A stretch of DNA of 64,000 nucleotides from Nocardia fluminea (GTDB lineage: Bacteria; Actinomycetota; Actinomycetes; Mycobacteriales; Mycobacteriaceae). The position numbers were made by a program, and so were the translations under genes. The notes under the pieces are model-generated. The model was not told the origin of the DNA, made no database searches, and saw only the letters and a list, made by a program, of their open reading frames with translations. The stretch covers positions 248,001 to 312,000 of the forward strand of contig NZ_PJMW01000002.1 of assembly GCF_002846365.1 (NCBI RefSeq), read 5' to 3'. This document shows, one piece after another, positions 38,068-46,212 of the stretch (position 1 is the first letter of the stretch; each line of letters opens with the position of its first letter).

Positions 38068-38700
38068 ATGCTCAACAAAGACAAGCTCAGCACCGTTATC
38101 GGCCGTCGCTCGCGCCGTGAGGCGTTCACCGTGGCAGTCGCCGCGGTCGGTCTGGTCGCCGTAGCCGCGTCCTCCGCCGTCTCGTTCGCCGACGACAGCG
38201 TTCCCGAGCGTGCAGCCATGGTCGTCGAGCAGGCGGAGAACATCCCCGCCCCCGCCGCGCCCGCCATCCAGGCCATCCCGGCTCCTGCCCCCGCGCCGGA
38301 AGCCGCTCCCGCTCCCGCCCCCGCGCCGGCTCCCGAGGCAGCACCTGCCCCGATGCCCCAACCCGCACCCAAGGCATACAGCAACGACCTGCACGGCTGG
38401 ATCAGCGAAGCGCTCGACATCATGGCCGCCAAGGGCATCCCCGGCAGCTACGAGGGCATCTACCGCAACATCATGCGTGAATCGACCGGCAACCCCCAGG
38501 CCATCAACCTGTGGGACATCAACGCGATCAACGGCATCCCCTCCAAGGGTCTGCTCCAGGTGATCGACCCCACCTTCGCGGCCTACCACGTCGAGGGCAC
38601 CGCCTTCGATGTCTGGAACCCGGTCTCCAACATCGTCGCGGCCTGCAACTACGCGGCGCAGCGCTACGGCTCCATGGACAACGTCAACTCCGCTTACTGA
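38068..38700 (+). CDS. secreted SLT/lysozyme-like peptidoglycan hydrolase
   Basis: 210 residues. Signal sequence to about residue 42 (AVAAVGLVAVAASSAVSFA), a Pro/Ala-rich spacer of about 40 residues with repeated APAPAPEAAPAP units, then a lysozyme-like catalytic domain. Its core is IYRNIMRESTGNPQAINLWDINAINGIPSKGLLQVIDPTFAAYHV with the catalytic Glu in MREST. The end NPVSNIVAACNYAAQRYGSMDNVNSAY is the usual SLT C-terminus. It likely cleaves or remodels peptidoglycan outside the membrane; the Rpf type is related but differs in its core. AAGGA lies 12 nt upstream of the ATG. Confidence 0.85.
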   Translation: MLNKDKLSTVIGRRSRREAFTVAVAAVGLVAVAASSAVSFADDSVPERAAMVVEQAENIPAPAAPAIQAIPAPAPAPEAAPAPAPAPAPEAAPAPMPQPAPKAYSNDLHGWISEALDIMAAKGIPGSYEGIYRNIMRESTGNPQAINLWDINAINGIPSKGLLQVIDPTFAAYHVEGTAFDVWNPVSNIVAACNYAAQRYGSMDNVNSAY

Positions 38701-38715
38701 GCAACCTGACGAGTG

Positions 38716-38757
38716 AACGCCCGCGCACCGGTCATCGCCGACCGGAGCGCGGGCGTT
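38716..38757 (+). terminator. terminator after the SLT-domain gene
   Basis: ACGCCCGCGC / GCGCGGGCGT stem, extended inward by CCGGT/ACCGG, then TTTCGTCG; 16 nt after the stop. Confidence 0.7.
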
Positions 38758-38776
38758 TCGTCGTAGAATCGCCGTC

Positions 38777-39121
38777 GTGCCAGACAGCGCCGATCAGGCA
38801 CCCGATCACGCGCATTCCGACGCGGCTACCGCCAGCCGCGTCGCCAAGGCCCGCCGCATGGCGGCCTACGCCTGGGCCCGCGATATTCGCAGCGCCGAAC
38901 TGCTCGCGCTGCCCGCGGCCACGCTGCGCAAGCTGGCCCGGGCCGCCGACACCAACCCGCCGAGCACCGGCGAGACGTGGCGGGTGGTGGCCGAGCTCCT
39001 CGACCAGAAGGACGCATGGGCGGCCCGCCACCCCGAGCACCCCGGCGCGGTGCGTACGCACGCCGACGAGAAGTTGTTGTGGGTGAAACCGCCGGTGAAA
39101 CCGTGGGCGGCGGAATCCTGA
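38777..39121 (+). CDS. small hypothetical protein
   Basis: GTG start, 114 residues. An Ala-rich helical N-half (ARRMAAYAWARDIRSAELLALPAATLRKLARAADTNPPSTGETWRVVAELLDQKDAW) with a conserved-looking TGETWRVVAELL motif and a Trp/Pro-rich end. Soluble, no signal peptide. The family is known to me only as an actinobacterial hypothetical, often near cell-envelope genes. Confidence 0.6.
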   Translation: MPDSADQAPDHAHSDAATASRVAKARRMAAYAWARDIRSAELLALPAATLRKLARAADTNPPSTGETWRVVAELLDQKDAWAARHPEHPGAVRTHADEKLLWVKPPVKPWAAES

Positions 39122-39181
39122 CAGGCATCCGGGCGGTGCAACCGCCTCGATATCAGGCCGGATCGCCGTCGTGTTCGGCGT

Positions 39182-39802
39182 CTAGGCGAGCAGCAGACCG
39201 ACCGCGAGCGCGAGCATGATCACCGCGATCAGCGAATCGAGGACCCGCCACGCGATCGGGCGCGCGAAGAGCGGGCCGAGCCGGCGAGCACCGTAGCCGA
39301 GCGCGAGGAACCACAGGACACTGGCGAGCATGGCGCCCGCGGCCAGGAACCAGCGATCGGGCGCCGCGTAGGTGCTGGCGAAGGAGCCGAGCAGGACCAG
39401 TGTGTCGAGGTACACATGCGGATTGAGCCAGGTCAGCGCCAGACAGGTGAGCACCGACGCGCCCACGGCCACCGAGGCGCCCGCCGTGTCGGCGATCAGC
39501 GCCGACGAGCCGAGGGCGCGCCGGGCCGCCAGCAGCGCGTAGCCGACCAGGAACGCCGCCCCCGCGTAGCGGGCAACGGTCAGCACCGCCGGGAACGACT
39601 CGACGACCGTCCCGAACCCGGCCACTCCCGCGCCGATCAACACGATGTCGGACACGGCGCACACCGCGATCACCGGCAACACGTGCTGCCCACGCACCCC
39701 TTGGCGCAGTACGAACGCGTTCTGCGCGCCGATGGCCACGATGAGCGAGAGCCCGAAGCCCAACCCGGAGAGGGCGGCGAACGCCGCCGATGATGCCGTC
39801 AC
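39182..39802 (-). CDS. lysE: LysE/ArgO-family basic amino acid exporter
   Basis: 206 residues with six predicted helices. The N-terminal family pattern is GLSLIVAIGAQNAFVLRQGVRGQHVLPVIAVCAVSDIVLIGAGVAGFG, where GAQNAFVLRQG is the LysE/ArgO signature, followed by LTWLNPHVYLDTLVLLGS. These carriers export lysine and arginine when intracellular pools rise. It is divergent from a LysG/ArgP-type activator 71 nt away, the standard arrangement for this pair. Confidence 0.92.
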   Translation of the reverse strand: MTASSAAFAALSGLGFGLSLIVAIGAQNAFVLRQGVRGQHVLPVIAVCAVSDIVLIGAGVAGFGTVVESFPAVLTVARYAGAAFLVGYALLAARRALGSSALIADTAGASVAVGASVLTCLALTWLNPHVYLDTLVLLGSFASTYAAPDRWFLAAGAMLASVLWFLALGYGARRLGPLFARPIAWRVLDSLIAVIMLALAVGLLLA

Positions 39803-39873
39803 GGCTCCAACGCTAGGAGTCCGTCAATTTTCAGTCCAGCTAATGATTCTTCACTACCATTAGAATTGCTTAC

Positions 39874-40767
39874 GTGGATCTCCAGCTGGACCAGTTACGC
39901 GCGCTCAACGCCGTCCTCACCGAGGGCACCTTCGACGCGGCCGCGCGGCGGCTCGACCTCACCCCGTCGGCCGTCAGCCAGCGGATCAAGGCGCTGGAGG
40001 AAGCGGCGGGACGCGTGCTGGTGCAACGCTCGAAACCGGTGCGCCCCACCGAATCCGGGCTCGCCGTGCTGCGTCTGGCCCGGCAGGTGGAATTGCTCGC
40101 GGGCGACACCGCGCGCGAACTCGGCGATGCGGGCCGTCGCGGCGACCGGCCGATCCGGATCCCGATCGCCGTCAACGCCGACTCGCTCGAGTCCTGGGTG
40201 ATGCCCGCGCTCGCGAGCGTGCCCGCCGGCATCACCTTCGACCTGCACCGCGAGGACGAGGAACACACCACCCGATTACTACGCGACGGCACGGTGACGG
40301 CCGCGATCACCGCGACCGCCACCCCGGTACAGGGCTGCACCGTGACCCCGCTCGGCGCGATGCGCTACCGCCCCACCGCGACACCACAATTCGCCCGCAC
40401 CTGGTTCCCCGACGGCCCGACGCCTGCCGCGTATGCCCACGCGCCCGTCGTGCACTTCGATCGCAAAGACGATCTCCAGTTCCGCCAGCTCCGTCGCCGG
40501 ACCCGTCGGCAGGTCGATCCGCCGGGTCACTACGTGCCGTCGTCGAGCGCGTTCGCCGACGCGGTGCGGCTCGGTCTCGGCTGGGGCATGCTGCCCGACC
40601 TGCAAACCGGGACAGACCGGGCCGCGGGCACTCTGGTCGACATCGACGGTGATTTCCACATCGATGTCCCGCTGTACTGGCAGCAGTGGAAGCTGCACTC
40701 CCCCGCCCTCGGCGCCGTCGCCACCGCGATCGCCGCGGCCGCCGCGTCAGCACTGACGAAGAGCTGA
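39874..40767 (+). CDS. lysG: LysR-type activator of the exporter (LysG/ArgP)
   Basis: GTG start, 297 residues. Helix-turn-helix LDQLRALNAVLTEGTFDAAARRLDLTPSAVSQRIKALEEAAGRVLVQR at the N-terminus and a LysR substrate domain of about 200 residues. LysG/ArgP bind lysine or arginine and activate lysE/argO. The divergent 71-nt gap holds AT-rich sequence (TAATGATTCTTCACTACCAT) suited to an activator site and two promoters. Confidence 0.9.
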   Translation: MDLQLDQLRALNAVLTEGTFDAAARRLDLTPSAVSQRIKALEEAAGRVLVQRSKPVRPTESGLAVLRLARQVELLAGDTARELGDAGRRGDRPIRIPIAVNADSLESWVMPALASVPAGITFDLHREDEEHTTRLLRDGTVTAAITATATPVQGCTVTPLGAMRYRPTATPQFARTWFPDGPTPAAYAHAPVVHFDRKDDLQFRQLRRRTRRQVDPPGHYVPSSSAFADAVRLGLGWGMLPDLQTGTDRAAGTLVDIDGDFHIDVPLYWQQWKLHSPALGAVATAIAAAAASALTKS

Positions 40768-40816
40768 TCGGCCGCCGTCGAGCACCGGAAACCACGCTCG
40801 GATTGTGATCGGCGAA

Positions 40817-41623
40817 TCAGGAAGCGGCGGTGAGGAATTCGATCAGGACGCGGTTGACCTCATCGGGCCGCTCCAGATACCCGTAGTGCCCACACCGTTC
40901 GATCTCGGTGTAGGTGGCCGTCGGGATCGCCTCGGCGACCTCCTGGCAGAACCGCGGCGGCACCATCTGATCGTCGGTGAACCCGACCACCAAGCTGGGC
41001 ACCGAGATACCGCGATAGGCCTGCCGCCGATCCTGTGACCGATCCATTCCCGCTTGCGCCCGGGTGCCGGGAGTTCCCTTCCCCGAGGTGAATTCGAAGA
41101 TGTCGAGCCACTCCTGGGCCTTGGCCGGATCGGCCAGGGTGTGCGGCGACAGATTGATCATCGCCTTGACGGCGGCCGCGTACTCCGGCGGCAACTGGAT
41201 GCCCTTGTCGAACAACGCCTGCTCCCCTGTGCTGAGGGTGCTCGTCACCGGGTGTGGACGCGCGGTCGCGGCGAACATGACCGCCCGGCGCAGCAACTCC
41301 GGCCGAGCCAGCGCGAGTTCGGCGACGATCCGCGACCCCATCGATGTGCCGACCACATGCGCAGGCGCCCCGAGATGCTCGATCAGCGCCGCGGTGTCGC
41401 CGACCAGCTGCGTCATGGTGATCCCGGAGGCCGACTCCGACGACGGCGCGATCCCCCGATTGTCGACGGTGGCGACCGTGAACCCCGCCTTGACCAGAGC
41501 AGGCACCTGATAGGTGCGCCAGACACGTCCAGGACTCCCGCTACCCATCACGACCAGGACGAGGGGTCCCGAACCGGTGAGGTCATAGCTGAGCTGGATG
41601 CCGTTGAGCGAGGCGATGGGCAT
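40817..41623 (-). CDS. alpha/beta hydrolase
   Basis: 268 residues. Oxyanion region PLVLVVMGSGSPGRVW, nucleophile elbow GTSMGSRIVAELALARPELL (Ser about 96), Asp in VVGFTDDQMVPP and His in CGHYGYLERPDEVN. The family hydrolyses esters or related bonds; substrate unknown. It begins 3 nt after the stop of marR, so the two are likely cotranscribed and this hydrolase probably belongs to the MarR regulon. Confidence 0.85.
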   Translation of the reverse strand: MPIASLNGIQLSYDLTGSGPLVLVVMGSGSPGRVWRTYQVPALVKAGFTVATVDNRGIAPSSESASGITMTQLVGDTAALIEHLGAPAHVVGTSMGSRIVAELALARPELLRRAVMFAATARPHPVTSTLSTGEQALFDKGIQLPPEYAAAVKAMINLSPHTLADPAKAQEWLDIFEFTSGKGTPGTRAQAGMDRSQDRRQAYRGISVPSLVVGFTDDQMVPPRFCQEVAEAIPTATYTEIERCGHYGYLERPDEVNRVLIEFLTAAS

Positions 41624-41626
41624 GGC

Positions 41627-42088
41627 TCAACTTACCGCGCCTCTGGCCTCGCTCGCCGCGATCACCTTCGCCGCCAGCGACCGGACCGCCGTGCTCTCCG
41701 CGTCGGTCATCCGGTCGACGAACAATTCCCGCACCAGTTCGACGTGCTCGGGGGCGGCCTCGCGCAACACCGTGCGCCCGGCCTCGGTCAGCGAGACGAC
41801 GATCCCACGCGCGTCGTCCTCGGCGGGCACGCGATCGACGAGCCCACGTGCGGCCATCCGAGCCAGCTGCTTGGACAACCGGGACTTGTCCCAGCACACC
41901 TTCGCGGCCAGTTCCTTGGCCCGCAGACATCCGCCGGGTGCCGCCGACAGCGGGACCAACAGCTCGTAGTCGGCCATCGACAGGCCGTGTTCGCCCAGGC
42001 CCGCGGCCAGGACGGCGTCGAGGCGCTGACGCATCAGGATGTAGGACTGCCAGGTCTGCTGCTCTTCTTCGGACAACCATCGGGGCAC
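41627..42088 (-). CDS. MarR-family repressor
   Basis: 153 residues. Winged helix LRAKELAAKVCWDKSRLSKQLARMAARGLVDRVPAEDDARGIVVSLTEAGR with the family D-x-R-G-I/x wing. One Cys (CWDK) lies in the recognition region. Divergent from the pirin gene across a 71-nt gap that holds a perfect 8-bp inverted repeat. Confidence 0.9.
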   Translation of the reverse strand: MPRWLSEEEQQTWQSYILMRQRLDAVLAAGLGEHGLSMADYELLVPLSAAPGGCLRAKELAAKVCWDKSRLSKQLARMAARGLVDRVPAEDDARGIVVSLTEAGRTVLREAAPEHVELVRELFVDRMTDAESTAVRSLAAKVIAASEARGAVS

Positions 42089-42107
42089 GGGAATGATTCT
42101 ATGCCGT

Positions 42108-42131
42108 AGTTGGTTGACATGGAAACCAACT
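42108..42131. promoter_or_regulatory. MarR operator candidate in the marR/pirin gap
   Basis: AGTTGGTT (42108-42115) - 8 nt - AACCAACT (42124-42131), perfect half-sites in the divergent promoter region. It includes TTGACAT, which may also be a -35 element for pirin. Confidence 0.65.
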
Positions 42132-42159
42132 GACTTCCGAAGCTCCCAGGAGGCACCCC

Positions 42160-43137
42160 ATGCCAGCCATCACCGTCGACGACATCATGGTGCTGCCCCG
42201 GCTGCCCCGCCCCGATGTCACCGAAACCCAGCGACCGGTTCGCCAGATCGTCACCGCCGCGCGCCAGCAGGAAGGCGCCGGATTCGAGGTGACCCGCCCG
42301 TTCCCCAGCGTCGACCTGCGCTCGGCCGACCCGTTCATCCTGCTCGACCAGATGGGCCCGGTCGCCTACGAGCCGTATGCCGCCAAGGGCGCGCCGTGGC
42401 ACCCGCACCGCGGCTTCGAAACCGTCACCTACATGCTCGACGGCACCATGGTCCACCACGATTCCCAGGGTGGGGGCGGTGTCATCGGCGAGGGCGACAC
42501 ACAGTGGATGACCGCGGGCTCCGGCATGCTGCACGACGAACTGCCCGAGGAGAAGCTCGTCATCTCCGGTGGCACATTCCACGGCATCCAGCTGTGGGTG
42601 AACCTGCCGCGCGCGAACAAGTTCGCCGCCCCGCGCTACCAGGACCTGCGGGCGAGCGAACTCACCCTGGTCAGCTCCCACGACGGCGGCGCGCTCGTGC
42701 GCGTCATCGCCGGTGAGGTCGCCGGATTCTCCGGACCCGGTTCCACCTACACCCCGATCGCCTACGCGCACGCCTCGCTCGTCCCCGGCGCCCAGCTCGA
42801 GACACCGTGGCCCAAGGACTTCACCGCGATGGCCTACGTACTGTCGGGCAGCGGCACGGTCGGCGTCGATCGCAGGCCGATCAGCGCCGGGCAGCTGGTG
42901 GTCTTCGGCAAGGGCGACGCGCTCACCCTGACCGCCGATCTCACCCAGCACAGCACCACCGGCGACCTCGAGGTGCTGCTCCTGGGCGGAACTCCCTTGC
43001 GCGAACCGGTGATTCAGTACGGGCCGTTCGTGATGAACACTCGCCAGGAAATCATCGAGGCGATGGAGGACTTCAACGCCGGTCGCATGGGCACCATCCC
43101 GGCCGAACACCTGACCGGGCACAGACTGGGTGAATAA
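42160..43137 (+). CDS. pirin family protein
   Basis: ATG behind CAGGAGGC, 325 residues. Two cupin domains. The N-terminal one carries the metal-binding set APWHPHRGFETVTYMLDGTMVHHDSQGGGGVIGEGDTQWMTAGSGMLHDELP (His, His, His and Glu). The C-terminal domain has LSGSGTVGVDRRPISAGQLVVFGKG. Bacterial pirins have quercetin dioxygenase activity or act as redox-dependent modulators. Control by the divergent MarR suggests a role in response to phenolics or oxidative stress (inference). Confidence 0.93.
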   Translation: MPAITVDDIMVLPRLPRPDVTETQRPVRQIVTAARQQEGAGFEVTRPFPSVDLRSADPFILLDQMGPVAYEPYAAKGAPWHPHRGFETVTYMLDGTMVHHDSQGGGGVIGEGDTQWMTAGSGMLHDELPEEKLVISGGTFHGIQLWVNLPRANKFAAPRYQDLRASELTLVSSHDGGALVRVIAGEVAGFSGPGSTYTPIAYAHASLVPGAQLETPWPKDFTAMAYVLSGSGTVGVDRRPISAGQLVVFGKGDALTLTADLTQHSTTGDLEVLLLGGTPLREPVIQYGPFVMNTRQEIIEAMEDFNAGRMGTIPAEHLTGHRLGE

Positions 43138-43271
43138 CCAACCGCAACTCGCGGCGAATCCTCGGGTCGTGTGCGGTTGACAATCGGTCGCCCCGTCACA
43201 AAGGTGGACGGGGCTACCGGCCACATCGTGGCCGTGACCACTCCCGAACCGCAGCAGACATAGAGGAATTC

Positions 43272-43568
43272 ATGAACGTTCGTCGGCTCACCGTCAGCCT
43301 TGCCGCCGTAGGGCTCGCCCTGATCGCCGCGCCCGTCGCCCATGCCAACCCGTTCGCGGGCTCGGCGGGCACCGGATCGTCGAGCTTCGACTCCATTCTC
43401 GGAGCGACCGGCTCGGCCAACCTGGTCCAGTCCGGTTCCGCCGGTGGCGCGTTCCGCAGCTGCGACGACGCGATGGCCGCGGGCCGCGCACCGCTGTTCC
43501 GCGGCGAGGCGGGCTACTCGCCGCACCTCGATCCCGACGGCGACGGCCTGGCCTGCCCCACGCAGTAG
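43272..43568 (+). CDS. secreted Excalibur (calcium-binding) domain protein
   Basis: 98 residues with a signal peptide (to about residue 25, ending AHA) and a C-terminal Excalibur domain, about residues 61-95: FRSCDDAMAAGRAPLFRGEAGYSPHLDPDGDGLAC. The motif is complete, with the calcium-loop DxDxDG and both cysteines. Cell-surface role; exact function unknown. Ribosome site AGAGGA 8 nt upstream. Confidence 0.88.
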   Translation: MNVRRLTVSLAAVGLALIAAPVAHANPFAGSAGTGSSSFDSILGATGSANLVQSGSAGGAFRSCDDAMAAGRAPLFRGEAGYSPHLDPDGDGLACPTQ

Positions 43569-43574
43569 GACAAC

Positions 43575-43617
43575 AAAAAACACCCGATGTGGCTCGTTGA
43601 CACATCGGGTGTTTTTT
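43575..43617. terminator. bidirectional intrinsic terminator
   Basis: 17-bp stem AAAAAACACCCGATGTG / CACATCGGGTGTTTTTT with a 9-nt loop, with T-runs on both strands, between convergent Excalibur and DUF3618 genes. Confidence 0.95.
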
Positions 43618-43635
43618 ATTGTCCGGCCGGCTGAG

Positions 43636-43869
43636 TCAGCGGCGGAAGATCTTGATCAGCACCAGGCCGGCCACGAGGGCGCCCGCTCCGATCAGCGTGT
43701 ATTTGACCTTCGGCTCGTTCAACTTGGCGACCACCATCGTCTTGGTGTCGTCCGCGATCCGTTGCGGATCCGCGCGCACCGCCAGTTCGTCGAGCGTGGT
43801 CGCCAACCGGGTACGCGCGATCTCGATCTCGCGTTCGATCCGGTCGGTGTCGTCCTTGGCCACCGTCAC
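43636..43869 (-). CDS. DUF3618 membrane protein (Rv2520c-like)
   Basis: 77 residues. Amphipathic N-terminus DRIEREIEIARTRLATTLDELAVRADPQRIADDTK, which is the DUF3618 pattern, followed by one membrane helix (YTLIGAGALVAGLVLIKIF) and a basic tail. Position next to bcp matches M. tuberculosis Rv2520c/Rv2521. Function unknown. Confidence 0.88.
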   Translation of the reverse strand: MTVAKDDTDRIEREIEIARTRLATTLDELAVRADPQRIADDTKTMVVAKLNEPKVKYTLIGAGALVAGLVLIKIFRR

Positions 43870-43944
43870 CTCCAGGTATATGTCTGCTGCTCGTCACCGA
43901 GTCTATCCATGCCCCGCGCGGACCCGGTCGGTTACCGTGCGGTG

Positions 43945-44418
43945 GTGACCGACAACCATCGCCTCTCCCCCGGAGACACCGCCCCCGAATTCACGCTGCC
44001 CGACGCCGACGGCAAGGATGTGTCGCTGTCGGATTACCGCGGCCGCAAGGTGATCGTCTACTTCTATCCCGCCGCCAGCACACCCGGCTGCACCAAGCAG
44101 GCCTGCGACTTCCGCGACAATCTGGCCGAACTGGGCGGCGCGGGTCTCGAGGTACTCGGCATCTCGCCCGACAAGCCCGCCAAGCTGGCCAAGTTCCGCG
44201 ACAACGAGGGCCTGACCTTCCCGCTGCTCTCGGACCCCGAGCGGGAGGTGCTCAAAGAATGGGGCGCCTTCGGCGAGAAGATGATGTACGGCAAGACGGT
44301 GACGGGTGTGATCCGCTCGACATTCGTGGTCGACGAGCAGGGCAAGATCGAGGTCGCCCAGTACAACGTCCGCGCCACCGGGCACGTCGCGAAGTTGCGC
44401 CGTGATCTGTCGGTCTAG
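43945..44418 (+). CDS. bcp: thioredoxin-dependent thiol peroxidase (Bcp)
   Basis: 157 residues counting from GTG at 43945, the usual Bcp length; an ATG at 43909 in frame is possible. TPGCTKQACDFRD contains the peroxidatic Cys (near 44) and the resolving Cys five residues later. VYFYPAASTPGCT and GVIRSTFVVDEQGKIE are typical. It reduces peroxides with thioredoxin in the cytosol. Its stop overlaps that of the convergent TetR by 4 nt. Confidence 0.93.
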   Translation: MTDNHRLSPGDTAPEFTLPDADGKDVSLSDYRGRKVIVYFYPAASTPGCTKQACDFRDNLAELGGAGLEVLGISPDKPAKLAKFRDNEGLTFPLLSDPEREVLKEWGAFGEKMMYGKTVTGVIRSTFVVDEQGKIEVAQYNVRATGHVAKLRRDLSV

Positions 44419-45140
44419 TCGCCGAAGGTGGCGATGAAGACCTCGTAGCCGTCGAGCAAGCGGGCGAGGCCGAACTCGAAATCGGCTCGCTCCCAGTCGA
44501 TATCGTCATCGTCGAACGCGGCGTTGGAGAGGGCGGCCGACACCGAGGGGAAACGCTGTGGGTCGAGCACCCTGGCCATCACCGAGGCGAAGTCGCCGCC
44601 CTCTTCCTCCTGCAGGTCCCGGAGGAAGCGCCGCTTGCCGACCACGAACATCGACACGTTCATCACCAGCTGGAGCTTGACCGGCTCCGGCACAGCTGCC
44701 TCGGCGAGAATCTGCAACGCGGTTTCGAGCCAGGCCATATTGTTCGGCCCCATCGGCGGCCGGCTCAGCGGGATGTCCAGCCACCACAGATGGCGGCCGA
44801 GGCGCTCGAACTCGGCCAGCGCCCACCGCTCCAGGCCCGCCCGCCACGGCGTTCCCGCCACGATCTCGGGCGGGGGGCCGACGACGCGGTCCATCAGCAG
44901 GTCGACCAGCGTGTTCTTGCTGTCGACGTACCGATACAGCGACATCGCGGTGAAGCCGAGCTGCTTGGCGACCCGATTCATCGACAGCGCCGCGAAACCC
45001 TCCGCATCGGCCACTTCGGTCGCGGCGTCGAGGATCTGATCCAGGGTGAGCCCACGTTTGGGCCCTCGGCCACCGGGTTGCTCGCGGCCCCACATCAGCT
45101 CGACCGCTCTCGGTAGCGCCATGTCACCGGACGTCGCCAT
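44415..45140 (-). CDS. TetR-family repressor of the adjacent DrrAB-type exporter
   Basis: 241 residues. DNA-binding domain LTLDQILDAATEVADAEGFAALSMNRVAKQLGFTAMSLYRYVDSKNTLVDLLMDRV and a C-terminal domain of the TetR_C class that carries drug-binding pockets in related proteins. It is divergent from the ABC exporter, and two tandem palindromes lie in the 109-nt gap to the ATPase gene. Confidence 0.88.
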   Translation of the reverse strand: MATSGDMALPRAVELMWGREQPGGRGPKRGLTLDQILDAATEVADAEGFAALSMNRVAKQLGFTAMSLYRYVDSKNTLVDLLMDRVVGPPPEIVAGTPWRAGLERWALAEFERLGRHLWWLDIPLSRPPMGPNNMAWLETALQILAEAAVPEPVKLQLVMNVSMFVVGKRRFLRDLQEEEGGDFASVMARVLDPQRFPSVSAALSNAAFDDDDIDWERADFEFGLARLLDGYEVFIATFGD

Positions 45141-45189
45141 CTGCCTCCTCTGCTCGTCTCGACTCTAACCCCGCGCTCTTGCGCCCAAG

Positions 45190-45230
45190 AACTGTTTAGC
45201 CTATAAACTATGTTTATTGGATAAACAGTT
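45190..45230. promoter_or_regulatory. tandem TetR operators at the drrA promoter
   Basis: Two 15-bp units, GTTTA-GCCTA-TAAAC (45194-45208) and GTTTA-TTGGA-TAAAC (45212-45226), 18 bp apart. The outer halves also pair as AACTGTTTA (45190-45198) and TAAACAGTT (45222-45230). They cover the presumed promoter of the exporter. Confidence 0.7.
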
Positions 45231-45249
45231 TCTCGATCGGAGAGAACTC

Positions 45250-46212
45250 ATGACAACCGAACAACCGCCCGCCCTCTCGATCCGCCGGCTACGCAAGGCA
45301 TACGGTGACCACGTCGTCCTGGACGACCTCGACCTGGGCATCGGCGCGGGCACCGTCTTCGCGCTGCTCGGCCCCAACGGCGCGGGCAAGACCACGCTGG
45401 TCCGCATCCTGGCCACCCTCAGCAGGCCCGATCGCGGCGATATCCAGCTCTTCGAACACGATCTGGCGCGGGAACCCGATACGATCCGGCGTCTGATCGG
45501 CGTCACCGGTCAGTACGCCGCCGTCGACGGGGTACTCACCGGCGCCGAGAACCTGCGCCTCACCGGCAGGCTGCTGCACCTCGGCAAGGACGAGACCCGC
45601 CGCCGTGGCGACGCACTCCTGCGGCGCTTCGACCTGGTCGACGCCGCCGACAAGCCGGTCGCCTCCTACTCGGGCGGCATGCGGCGCAGGCTCGACCTCG
45701 CGATGAGCCTGATGGGCGAGCCGCGCATGGTCTTCCTCGACGAGCCGACGACCGGCCTCGACCCCCGCAGCCGACGCGATCTGTGGTCGGCCATCCGGCA
45801 ACTGGCAGCCGAGGGGACAACCATCCTGCTCACCACGCAGTACCTGGAAGAGGCCGATCAGCTCGCCGACCGGATCGCCGTGCTCGACCACGGCCGCATC
45901 GTCGCCGACGGCACACCGGCCGAACTCAAGCGCCTCGTGCCGGGCGGGCACATCCGGTTCCGCTTCGCCGACCGCGCACTGCTGACCGCCGCGACCCGGG
46001 CACTCGACACCACGGCAGGCGCCCACCCCGATTCCGAGCAGCTGACCCTGCAGGTGCCGTCGGACGGCAGCGCCATCGAGATCAAGCGACTGCTCGACCG
46101 ATTCGCCGAACTCGACATCGCGATCGAGGAACTGACCGTGCACACTCCCGATCTCGACGACGTGTTCTTCGCGCTGACAGGTCAGCCCGGACGAACCGAG
46201 GTCGCGGCATGA
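45250..46212 (+). CDS. ABC drug exporter ATPase (DrrA-like)
   Basis: Start at MTTEQPPALSIRRL behind GGAGAGAA; 320 residues. Walker A GPNGAGKTTLVRIL, signature YSGGMRRRLDLAMSLMGEPRMVFLDEPTTGLDPRSRRDLW, switch TTQYLEEADQLADR (the His is Gln, as usual in the DrrA group). The C-terminal 90 residues are the DrrA accessory domain. The substrate is probably a hydrophobic drug or envelope compound (inference from the subfamily). Coupled to the permease by a 4-nt overlap. Confidence 0.92.
   Translation: MTTEQPPALSIRRLRKAYGDHVVLDDLDLGIGAGTVFALLGPNGAGKTTLVRILATLSRPDRGDIQLFEHDLAREPDTIRRLIGVTGQYAAVDGVLTGAENLRLTGRLLHLGKDETRRRGDALLRRFDLVDAADKPVASYSGGMRRRLDLAMSLMGEPRMVFLDEPTTGLDPRSRRDLWSAIRQLAAEGTTILLTTQYLEEADQLADRIAVLDHGRIVADGTPAELKRLVPGGHIRFRFADRALLTAATRALDTTAGAHPDSEQLTLQVPSDGSAIEIKRLLDRFAELDIAIEELTVHTPDLDDVFFALTGQPGRTEVAA

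Noticed and set aside
38281..38376. Tandem repeat as mobile or CRISPR-like array
   Set aside because: It is the coding Pro/Ala spacer of the SLT-domain protein, in frame and of simple composition.
43177..43200. TTGACA promoter for the Excalibur protein gene
   Set aside because: A perfect -35 at 43177-43182 is not followed by a credible -10 at the right spacing.
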